Shown here piece after piece: positions 1 through 12,512 of a DNA stretch of 63,958 nt. Origin of the DNA: Lentzea terrae (GTDB lineage Bacteria > Actinomycetota > Actinomycetes > Mycobacteriales > Pseudonocardiaceae); contig NZ_QFWW01000011.1 in the NCBI RefSeq assembly GCF_003265345.1, positions 1 to 63,958 on the forward strand. The letters run 5' to 3'. A model generated the notes under the pieces. The model was not told the DNA's origin. It saw only the letters and a program-made list of their open reading frames with translations, and made no database searches. A program made the translations under genes and the position numbers. Position 1 is the first letter of the stretch; each line of letters opens with the position of its first letter.

Positions 1-25
1 GATCAGGAACGGGTGAAGCTGGAGC

Positions 26-56
26 GGGCGGGCTCGGCACAAGGCCGAGCCCGCCC
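26..56. terminator. Strong hairpin, probable terminator
   Basis: A 13-bp perfect G+C-rich stem (26-38 pairs with 44-56) closes a 5-base loop. No gene inside the window ends just before it, so it probably ends a plus-strand gene lying left of the window. It could also stop transcription from the xylanase gene, whose minus-strand stop lies at 386. Confidence 0.6.
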
Positions 57-385
57 GTGCACGCGGAGAACCCGGATGGTGGCGGCCTCGTCCTGGTCAA
101 CCACGAGGCGCGGAACGTGTCAAGCCTGGTGAGGCGGTCGATTTCAGGGTTTGTCGAGTGAGCCGGGGTCGCCGACGTCCGCGACCAGCGGCCGCCCGGG
201 GCCCAAGGGCACTCCACCTCGATACACGACCTCGACACCCGCCGGCTGCTGCGCACCCAGATCCTCGGCGGACTCGTCAACGAGTACAGATATGCCGCAT
301 GGCTTGCAGCGATGACTTTCCTGCTCCGACTCCGCGCTCCCAGGGCTCATCAGCTCTGCCTGGGTCTGAGGTCGGGCGGATCCGG
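57..385. other. Gene-poor stretch with possible integrase tail
   Basis: I see no intact gene here. A plus-strand reading at about 231-300 gives a peptide containing ILGGLVNEYRYAA, which resembles the C-terminal tail of actinobacterial integrase-type transposases. No start, stop or catalytic region accompanies it, so this is only a weak hint of a degraded mobile element. Confidence 0.3.
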
Positions 386-2923
<2,538 letters not shown>

Positions 2924-2969
2924 TCAGGGCCCGAGCCGTCTGCGCCTGAACGACTGGAGCTGCTCGGTG

Positions 2970-2986
2970 TGCCCCCAGTTTCGGGG
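2970..2986. promoter_or_regulatory. Short palindrome upstream of xylanase gene
   Basis: An inverted repeat CCCCC-AGTTTC-GGGGG lies about 65 bases upstream of the xylanase start. It could be an operator or an upstream hairpin. No regulator in the window can be tied to it. Confidence 0.3.
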
Positions 2987-3142
2987 GTTCTCATCTCATG
3001 TCGTTCAGCGTCCACACGGTCGTTCTTGTCACTCCCGTGGTGTTCGCCCTGGTGAAACGGGGAAGCTTCGGTTCAGAAGACGAGCTGCCAGGAGTCGACG
3101 TAGCCGCTGTCGGTGGTGCGGTAGACGTCCTCAAGGCCGCGA

Positions 3143-3490
3143 GTGCTTCTTCCGCCTCGGAACTCGCCCGACCCGGCGACGGTCGTGAAGCTTGTTCCAC
3201 AGCATCACGACCGCTTCGGAGGCGAGCTCATCCTCCAGGTCCTCGGTATCGTCTCGTCCACCTACCATGGCAGTCTCATGCCATCGACGCGCTGGAACAG
3301 GGCATTTGGTCCTGTGAGGTCTGCGACGGACAGCTGATCCACCACGGCGGCAAAGGCTTGATCCACACCTCGATCCGCTTTCACGCAACGCTTGGCGGAC
3401 AACGGAATCCTGCCGTTGATCGGTTCGGTCGGCGACTCCCGCGACCACGCGCTGATGGAGAACTTCTTCGTCACACTGAAGAAAGTTGCA
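3143..3490 (+). pseudogene. IS3-family transposase remnant
   Basis: Fragments of an IS3 OrfB-type DDE transposase are spread over different frames. At about 3180-3270 the reading contains HHDRFGGELILQVLGIVSST, like the conserved N-terminal RFGVEPICRVLGVAPSTYY block. At about 3330-3385 QLIHHGGKGLIHTSIRF matches the catalytic HHSDRGxQYTS block, but with the Asp changed. At 3392-3490, in yet another frame, ADNGILPLIGSVGDSRDHAL resembles the C-terminal SVGDSYDNALAE block. The middle of the gene is deleted and at least one frameshift lies near 3385, so it cannot make an active enzyme. Confidence 0.8.
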
Positions 3491-3562
3491 CCCTCACCTC
3501 CTTCGGTAACAGGGCAGGACGGCGCGCGATACACCCGCAGCGGGGGAATACGAGGAGTTGTC

Positions 3563-3814
3563 ATGGCTGAGCGGGGAGTGACGAGCAGCGGAGCACGGGC
3601 GGTGCTCGGCTTGGCGGTGTTCGTGCTCCTGTCCTGCGCGCTGGGCAACGTGCTGCTCGCGGTCACCGAGTCCGTGTCGTGGCCGCTGGCCGCGGGCGTC
3701 GGTTGGTGGGGTGTCGCGGTCGGCGTGGCGATCCAGGCCGAGGCGGCCACGACATCCGAATCGAGAGCGCCCCGCGTGGCACCGGCGCAGGTGGCTTCAG
3801 CTAGTCGCGCGTGA
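3563..3814 (+). CDS. Small predicted membrane protein
   Basis: This 83-residue protein starts at an ATG preceded by CGAGGAG at a fair spacing. It has two hydrophobic segments, about residues 12-33 and 40-58, followed by a polar Ala/Ser-rich tail. I do not recognise a family. It lies between a dead transposase and a secreted CBM13 protein and may be a leftover host gene. Start context and hydrophobic pattern support expression; function is unknown. Confidence 0.5.
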   Translation: MAERGVTSSGARAVLGLAVFVLLSCALGNVLLAVTESVSWPLAAGVGWWGVAVGVAIQAEAATTSESRAPRVAPAQVASASRA

Positions 3815-3847
3815 AGTGCAGGGTCTCCGCTTCGGTATCAGGGCTGA

Positions 3848-6712
<2,865 letters not shown>

Positions 6713-6720
6713 AACGGCTG

Positions 6721-6747
6721 GGGGCTGGGACATCACTGCCCAGCCCC
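6721..6747 (+). terminator. Terminator after beta-helix gene
   Basis: A perfect 9-bp stem, GGGGCTGGG pairing with CCCAGCCCC, closes a 9-base loop 9 bases after the stop codon of the beta-helix protein. Confidence 0.65.
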
Positions 6748-7376
6748 TGCCTCTGCACGCGGCGCTTCGTCCTGCGAACTCGGCCGGACAACCATCCCTT
6801 TCGGACTGTCCACAGCGGTGTCGCGCACGGCGTCGCTCCGTGAGATCCGTGCCGTGACGCCCCGGACGGGAAAGGCATAAAACTGATCAATCTGTCGCCG
6901 GCCGGTCAGGGCGACGCAAATGAGTCATACTAATGCCAGGCAAGTCGTGCAACAGTGGGTCATCGGGTGGCCGCTACGGCGCGGTCGGCGGCACGTCGTA
7001 GAAGCGGTCGAGAAGCTCGTCGCAGTCTCGGCAAGCCGTTCGAGGGCAACCGCTGCGGTAGAGCGTCCGATGTTCGGCTGTTTGGAGCTTGTCCTTGTTG
7101 CTGGCGGGCTAGTCCAACTCATCCAAGCCTCGTGTACTACCTATTGACCGTGTTTGCGGCCGGTCCTACCGTAGGACTGTCGTACTAATCGGGTTCTGGC
7201 GGGTCAACCAGGCAATCAGGTCGGTCGTGCGTGTCGGTGCACTTCCCGCGTTCGATTCAAGGAGTACCTGTGACAACGCTGTCTCATACTCTCTTCAGAC
7301 CATCGTGTTCGACGCGGTGGCGCTCGCGTCCTCCAGGCACGCCGTGTCCGAGAACCGATGGGAGTGAGGATCGGGT
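6748..7376. other. Gene-poor stretch of about 630 bases
   Basis: Open frames here have no plausible start context or recognisable family and look like chance frames in G+C-rich DNA. The region is relatively richer in A+T near 6870-6960 and 7130-7190, and probably holds the promoter of the DJ-1/PfpI gene. I cannot place boxes with confidence. Confidence 0.4.
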
Positions 7377-7943
7377 ATGGCGCGAGTGCTGATGCTGGTG
7401 GGGGACGCCGCGGAGGAACTCGACTCGATGTACCCGTTGTTTCGGCTGCGGGAGGACGACCACGAGGTGGTCGTGGCCGCGCCCACGACACGTCCGGTGC
7501 AACTGGTGGTGCACGACTTCGAACCGGGGTGTGACGCCTACACGGAGAAGCCAGGTCGTCGGTTGCCCGTGGACCTGGCGTTCGCGGACGTGCGTCCGGA
7601 GGAGTACGACGCGCTGGTGATTCCGGGTGGCCGGGCACCGGAGTACATCCGCACGGACCCGGACGTTGCCCGCATCGTCGCGCACTTCTTCGCGAACGAA
7701 CTTCCGGTCGGCACGATCTGCCACGGCCCGCAGGTCCCGGCTGCACTGGGGCTCCTGCGCGGTCGTACAACGGCCGCGTACCCGCCGCTGAAGGTCGACG
7801 TGGAGCAGGCCGGCGCCACCTTCGCCGACGGGCCGGACGTCGTGGACGGCGCGATGGTGTCCTGCCGCGGCTGGCCCGACCTGCCCCAGTGGTCGCGTGC
7901 GTTCCTCCGAGTGCTGGCGAAGTCGGGTGTCCCGACCGGCTGA
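7377..7943 (+). CDS. DJ-1/PfpI family protein
   Basis: This 188-residue cytosolic protein belongs to the DJ-1/PfpI glutamine-amidotransferase-like family, whose members act as proteases, deglycases, glyoxalases or hydratases. Key features are the PGGRAPEY turn near residue 84, the nucleophile elbow ICHGPQ with Cys115 and His116, and an acidic pair at Glu13-Glu14. Length fits the family. It starts at ATG after GGGTAT with weak ribosome binding. It stands alone ahead of the decayed sugar ABC gene. Family is certain; the reaction is not, though a role in carbonyl or glycation detoxification would fit the sugar-oxidising neighbourhood. Confidence 0.85.
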   Translation: MARVLMLVGDAAEELDSMYPLFRLREDDHEVVVAAPTTRPVQLVVHDFEPGCDAYTEKPGRRLPVDLAFADVRPEEYDALVIPGGRAPEYIRTDPDVARIVAHFFANELPVGTICHGPQVPAALGLLRGRTTAAYPPLKVDVEQAGATFADGPDVVDGAMVSCRGWPDLPQWSRAFLRVLAKSGVPTG

Positions 7944-8011
7944 TCATCCACAATGGATGGTCGCTGACACCCGTCGCGAGGTGCTGCGTCGACCACTGGT
8001 CAAGGGGAACA

Positions 8012-8029
8012 TTGGCCGATATGTGACAC
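8012..8029. promoter_or_regulatory. Candidate ROK-type operator (site 2, degenerate)
   Basis: TTGGCC-GATATG-TGACAC matches the layout of the stronger sites at 3853, 20725 and 28219, with mismatches in the right arm. It lies just upstream of a promoter-like pair at 8040-8068 in front of the decayed ABC ATPase and the cyclitol synthase. Confidence 0.45.
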
Positions 8030-8039
8030 CGCCACGACC

Positions 8040-8068
8040 TTGACCGTGCGAAAAGCGGCTCATTAGTT
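8040..8068 (+). promoter_or_regulatory. Putative promoter for ABC-remnant/cyclitol synthase unit
   Basis: TTGACC and TTAGTT are separated by 17 bases, a sigma-70-like spacing with the same -35 as the promoter at 20773. It would give a leader of about 110 bases to the ATPase start at 8188. Confidence 0.4.
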
Positions 8069-8187
8069 TGACTGTTCGGAAAGCCGAATTCTCTGCTGTC
8101 GCAGCAATTCTCGGGCTCGGAGGACTCAATGGTGAGCTCGCCCAGGCGTGACCGCGCCCTGGTTCGCCCGTGGACGGGAGTGACCGG

Positions 8188-9147
8188 ATGACGGTCGCGT
8201 CGACTCCACTGCTGGCGGTCAGAGGGTTGGTGAAACGCTTCCCCGGCGTGATGGCGTTGCAGGGCCTGGACTTCGAGGTTCGCGCGGGTGAGGTGCGCTG
8301 TCCGCTCGGGCAGAACGGGGCGGGCAAGTCGACGCTGATCAAGGTGCTGTCCGGGGCACACCGGCCTGACGAAGGTGAGATCCGCTGGCAGGGTGAGATC
8401 GCGGAGTTCGGCAATCCGACCGCCGCGATGCGCAGTGGTGTGGCCGTCATGTACCACGAACTGGATCTCGTGGCGGGCCTGTCGGTGGCCGACAACGTGT
8501 TCCTCGGTCACGGACTGTCCACAATGGCCTTTGCTCGGCGGGCAGAGGCGCGGCGCAGGACCCGTGCGCTGCTCGACCGGCTGGGGCACCTGGACATTCC
8601 GCCGGATCGCGACGTGGGCCGGCTTTCCGTGGCTCACCAGCAGGTGGTCAGCATGGCGCGGGCGCTGTCGCTGGACGGGCAGCTGCTGATCATGGACGAG
8701 CCGTCGGCCGTGCTGGACGCGGACGAGGTACGAGTCCTGTTCGGTGTCATCCGGGAGCTGACCGCCCAGGGCGTGGCCGTGGTCTACATCTCGCACCGGA
8801 TGCGGAGACCCGCGAGATCGGTGACCGGGCGGGCGCTGGAGAACGTGTTCCCACCGCGGGTACCGGAGGCGCCGGAGGTGCTGGTGGTGCGCGGACTGGC
8901 CGAAGGCGACCGCTTCAGCGGCGTGAACCTCACCGTCCGCCGGAGTGAGGTGGTCGGGCTCGCCGGGCTCGTCGGGGCGGGCCGCTCGGAGATCCTCGAG
9001 ACCGTGCACGGCGAGCGCAAACCGACGGACGGCACCGTCGAGGTCGACAGCGAGCAGTTGCGACGGGGAACGCTTTTGACGCGCCGTCGGCCTCGTTCGA
9101 CGCGGCGTTCAGTTCTGGCGGCTGATGGGCCGGCCAGGGTCGGCTGA
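8188..9147 (+). pseudogene. Decayed ribose-type ABC transporter ATPase
   Basis: The reading begins like RbsA/MglA ATPases: Walker A GQNGAGKSTLIK, signature-equivalent LSVAHQQVVSMARAL and Walker B LLIMDEPSAVLDA. After VVYISHRM the sequence loses the stretch that normally links the two nucleotide-binding domains, then resumes at the second domain (GLAGLVGAGRSEILE). It ends after about 319 residues instead of about 500, lacking the second signature and Walker B. Internal deletion plus C-terminal loss make it non-functional. It lies 15 bases before the cyclitol synthase, suggesting the pair once formed a sugar-uptake operon resembling the intact one at 28280. Confidence 0.8.
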
Positions 9148-9162
9148 CGAGAGGAGATGGTC

Positions 9163-10299
9163 GTGACCGAACGAGTCGGCTTGTGGTTGAACGGGGCCAG
9201 GGGATCGGTGGCGACCACCGCCGTGAGCGGGCTGCTCGCGTTGCGCGCGGGTCTCGTGCCGCCTGTCGGCTGTGTCACCGAGCTACTGGACGCGCGTCTG
9301 GCGCCATGGGACGCGTTCGTGGTCGGCGGGCACGACATCGTGACCACGCCGCTGGCGAAGCGGGTCGAGTCGCTGCTGCGCGACGGCGTGCTGCCGTACG
9401 ACGTGACGGGGTGCATCGCGAGCGGCCTGGACGCGGTGGACGCGGAGATCCGGCCCGGTTACGACCCCGCGGCGTCCTCCGGAAGTCAGGCCGACGCCGC
9501 CCGGCGGCTGGCCGAGGACATCGCCGACTTCCGCGCCCGGCACGACCTGGCCCGCGTCGTGGTGGTGAACGTGGCGTCGACCGAGCCACCAGTGCGGGTC
9601 GAGCACGACTCGCTCGCCGCGCTGGAGGAGGCGCTCGCCGTGCCGGGAAACGCCGTGCTGCCGCCGAGCTCTCTCGTCGCTTACACCGCTTTCCAGGCGG
9701 GGTGCGCCTTCGTGGACTTCACGCCGTCCACCGGGGTCGCGGTGCCCGCACTGGACGAGCTGGCGGTGTCGAAGGGACTGCCCTACGCGGGAAGGGACGG
9801 CAAGACGGGGGAGACGCTGGTGCGGGCGGCGCTCGCACCGATGTTCACCTCGCGGGCGCTGCGCGTGCTGTCGTGGACGGGCACGAACCTGCTCGGTGGT
9901 GGTGACGGGGCCACGCTGGAGAACCCGGCGCACGCGGACAGCAAGCTGGCGTCCAAGGCCAGGGGGCTGGCGGCGTTGCTCGGCGAGGACGTGACCGCGC
10001 CCCTGCACATCGACCACGTACCCGATCTCGGCGAACGCAAGATCGCGTGGGATCACGTGTCGTTCGAAGGGTTTCTCGGCGCGCGGATGTCACTGCAACT
10101 GACCTGGAGCGGCCTGGACTCGTCCCTGGCCGCCCCGCTGGTGCTGGACCTGGCCCGCCTGATGGCCGCCGCCCACGCGGCCGGCCGGACCGGTGCCCAG
10201 GGTGCGCTCGCGTTCTTCTTCAAGGACCCGTTGGGCAGCGACGAGCACCGGCTCGCGGAACAGGCCCGCGAACTCCACGAGTGGGCCCGAAACCTCTGA
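9163..10299 (+). CDS. Inositol-3-phosphate synthase-like cyclitol synthase
   Basis: This 378-residue cytosolic enzyme is a myo-inositol-1-phosphate synthase homologue. The family converts glucose 6-phosphate to inositol 3-phosphate with NAD. The N terminus LWLNGARGSVATT is the nucleotide-binding loop; later blocks VNVASTEPP, GLPYAGRDGKTGETL and LSWTGTNLLGGGDGATL match family motifs. The GTG at 9163 is chosen because GAGGAG sits 6 bases upstream; the ATG at 9157 touches that site. It is close to the variant forms found beside EboC-like prenyltransferases in actinomycetes (recalled, not searched). It may supply the cyclitol for the Ebo-like pathway at 33-38 kb instead of EboD; that is inference. 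Confidence 0.85.
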   Translation: MTERVGLWLNGARGSVATTAVSGLLALRAGLVPPVGCVTELLDARLAPWDAFVVGGHDIVTTPLAKRVESLLRDGVLPYDVTGCIASGLDAVDAEIRPGYDPAASSGSQADAARRLAEDIADFRARHDLARVVVVNVASTEPPVRVEHDSLAALEEALAVPGNAVLPPSSLVAYTAFQAGCAFVDFTPSTGVAVPALDELAVSKGLPYAGRDGKTGETLVRAALAPMFTSRALRVLSWTGTNLLGGGDGATLENPAHADSKLASKARGLAALLGEDVTAPLHIDHVPDLGERKIAWDHVSFEGFLGARMSLQLTWSGLDSSLAAPLVLDLARLMAAAHAAGRTGAQGALAFFFKDPLGSDEHRLAEQARELHEWARNL

Positions 10300-10358
10300 C
10301 ACATCGATCGACCAGGTTGGACTCCGCTGCGCAACCCTTTCCCTGCAAAGGAGCAGGC

Positions 10359-12197
10359 GTGAACACCACCACGAGGAAACGGCGCGGCCGCCCCCGAGCG
10401 GTCCTGCCGCTGCTCACGGCCCTGTTGTCCGTCATCGCCTTCGCCGTGCCGGCGTGGGCGGCGGACGAGTCCATCGCCGTCGACTTCTCCACCGGAACCG
10501 GTGCTCCGACCTACCGGGCGTCGGGCTGGATCTACGGCATGACCGAGAACGCGTCCGGGCCAGCGGACAACTTCTACCGCGACGTGAAGTTCCGGTACAT
10601 GCGCGCGGGCGGCGCCCAGCTCGACAGTCCTGGCGGCTGGGTGTCCGGGAAGTACGACCGCCGGTGGAACTCGACCCGTGCCCAGCTGCTGCGGACCCGC
10701 GCGCTGGGCGGCGAGTTCGTGTTGCTGCCGCACGACCTGTGGGGTGCCGACGGGTTCGCGATCTCCCGTTTTCCCGGTGACAACGGCAACTGGACCGACT
10801 ACGACAACTTCCTCACCCGCGTGATCAGCGACGTGCGGGCGACCGGTGTGCCCGTGCAGTGGGACATCTGGAACGAACCCAACATCACGCTGTTCTGGAA
10901 CCGCCCGCAGTCCCAGTACTTCGAGCTGTGGCGCCGCACGTACCAGCGCATCCGGGCGGAGTTCCCGACCCAGTTGATCGTCGGGCCGAGCTGCGCCTGC
11001 ACGCCGTCCACCGGCGGTTGGTGGCCGCAGTACCTGGACTTCGTGCGCTCCAGCAACACGGTGCCGGACATCATCAGCTGGCACTCGCTGCCCGGCGACC
11101 CCGTGTCGAACGTGCAGGTGGCGAACCAGACGCTCGACTCGCGCGGCATCCCGCACCCGCGGCCGTACCAGATCAACGAGTACGGCGCCTCGAATGAGCA
11201 GAACCCCGGCGACGGCGCGTGGTACATCTCGCGGCTGGAACGGGCGGGCGCGGACGGCCTGCGCGCCAACTGGGCCAGCGGCGGCAACCTGCACAACGAC
11301 CTCGGCAACCTGCTCGTCCACAACTCGGCGGGACAGCACCAGCCGAAGGGTGAGTGGTGGGTCTACCGCTTCTACGGCTCGCAGACCGGCCAGATCGCCA
11401 CGGTCACGCCGAGCCAGAACTACGACGGGTTCGCGACGAAAGCACCGGGTGAAGCCAAGATCCTGGTCGGCGGCGGCCGCACGACGGGCAACATCGCGGT
11501 CAACCTGCGGCGCCTGGACGCCACCGAGGGCGTGGTGAGGAACAACCAGGTGCGGGTGCTCGCCGAGCGCATCCCGTACAACAACGGCGGAGCCGTCTCG
11601 GGCCCGGTGACCGCCATGGACACCGTCGTGACGCTGAACAACAACGGCACCACGGTGAACCTGCCGCACTCGAACGTCGACGAGTCCTTCACCATCACGG
11701 TCCTGCCGCCCTCGGGCACTCCTGGCGGGGCCTTCCAGTCCACCGCGGTCGCCCAGCACTCGCAGCACTGCCTGACCAACCCGGGCCGCAGCACCGCCGA
11801 CGGCACCCGGCAGCAGCAGGTCACCTGCGGCACCGCTGACGAGCAGCGGTGGAACTTCAGCCCGGTGACCGGGACGGCCGACACCTTCACGGTCACCAAC
11901 CAGCAGTCGGGCAAGTGCCTGGACGTCAACGGAGTGTCCACAGCGGACGGTGCCGCGGTCATCCAGTGGAACTGCAACGGCGGAACCAACCAGCAGTTCA
12001 CCCTGCGCAAGGTCACCTACGCGGGCAGCGCTCCCACCGACTTCCAGCTGGTCGCGCGGCACAGCGGCAAGTGCGTCGCGGTCGTGGGCGCCTCCACCGC
12101 GTCGGGTGCCCTGCTGGACCAGCGGACCTGCAACCCCGTGAACCAGGGCAGCCCGCTCAACCAGACCTGGCGCCTGCCCGGCCGCCAGAGCACCTAG
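10359..12197 (+). CDS. Secreted clan A glycoside hydrolase with CBM13
   Basis: This 612-residue secreted protein starts at a GTG after AAAGGAG. A signal peptide (about 1-32) precedes a (beta/alpha)8 hydrolase domain with DIWNEPN, whose Glu173 would be the acid/base, and YQINEYGA, whose Glu274 would be the nucleophile. The pattern is that of clan GH-A, closest in feel to GH39 xylosidase-like enzymes. A beta-sandwich domain follows, then a C-terminal CBM13 trefoil (about 465-612). Clan and carbohydrate binding are well supported; the exact family and substrate are not. A terminator-like hairpin follows directly. Confidence 0.82.
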   Translation: MNTTTRKRRGRPRAVLPLLTALLSVIAFAVPAWAADESIAVDFSTGTGAPTYRASGWIYGMTENASGPADNFYRDVKFRYMRAGGAQLDSPGGWVSGKYDRRWNSTRAQLLRTRALGGEFVLLPHDLWGADGFAISRFPGDNGNWTDYDNFLTRVISDVRATGVPVQWDIWNEPNITLFWNRPQSQYFELWRRTYQRIRAEFPTQLIVGPSCACTPSTGGWWPQYLDFVRSSNTVPDIISWHSLPGDPVSNVQVANQTLDSRGIPHPRPYQINEYGASNEQNPGDGAWYISRLERAGADGLRANWASGGNLHNDLGNLLVHNSAGQHQPKGEWWVYRFYGSQTGQIATVTPSQNYDGFATKAPGEAKILVGGGRTTGNIAVNLRRLDATEGVVRNNQVRVLAERIPYNNGGAVSGPVTAMDTVVTLNNNGTTVNLPHSNVDESFTITVLPPSGTPGGAFQSTAVAQHSQHCLTNPGRSTADGTRQQQVTCGTADEQRWNFSPVTGTADTFTVTNQQSGKCLDVNGVSTADGAAVIQWNCNGGTNQQFTLRKVTYAGSAPTDFQLVARHSGKCVAVVGASTASGALLDQRTCNPVNQGSPLNQTWRLPGRQST

Positions 12198-12204
12198 CAC
12201 CAAC

Positions 12205-12239
12205 TCGGCCCGCGTTCCCGGCAACGGGAGCCGGGCCGA
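12205..12239 (+). terminator. Terminator after clan A hydrolase
   Basis: TCGGCCCG pairs with CGGGCCGA, with a second inner stem TTCCCG/CGGGAG around a GCAA loop. It starts 8 bases after the stop codon. Confidence 0.65.
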
Positions 12240-12250
12240 ATTCCGGACCC

Positions 12251-12270
12251 TTCTGGGAGCGCTCCCAGAA
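12251..12270. promoter_or_regulatory. Perfect CebR-type operator
   Basis: TTCTGGGAGCGCTCCCAGAA is a perfect 20-base palindrome whose 14-base core, TGGGAGCGCTCCCA, equals the known binding site of CebR, the LacI-family cellobiose/cellotriose-responsive repressor of Streptomyces. It lies in front of the secreted-enzyme operon beginning at 12513. CebR itself is not in the window. Confidence 0.85.
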
Positions 12271-12312
12271 AGGGGCCGGATCGGCAGAGACCTTCAACGA
12301 AGAAGGACGATC

Positions 12313-12470
12313 ATGGCCTCGTACCTCCATCCCCCGGCGCCACCGCCGGGTTTTCGCGCGTTCCGCGGTCTTCTCGCTCGTCTCGGCCGGCGCCGTGACG
12401 CTCGTACCGGATCTGCCTCTGACGGGTCTGCTCACCAGGACGGCTCGACGCCCCGGCCGTCCACAGTGAA
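12313..12470 (+). pseudogene. Broken signal-peptide-bearing gene start
   Basis: An ATG at 12313 has a good site (GAAGAAGGA) upstream, but its frame gives a low-complexity peptide. The neighbouring frame carries RRHRRVFARSAVFSLVSAG, a typical twin-arginine-like or Sec signal start. This looks like the frameshifted beginning of a lost secreted protein directly below the CebR-type operator. The stretch may now act only as a leader for the gene at 12513. Confidence 0.4.
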
Positions 12471-12512
12471 CCCCGCATCAGCGCGCCAACGAGACCGAAG
12501 GTATGACCTGCC

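Noticed and set aside
6920..7188. Two overlapping open frames of about 75 residues
   Set aside because: No family resemblance, no ribosome-binding site and composition typical of chance frames.
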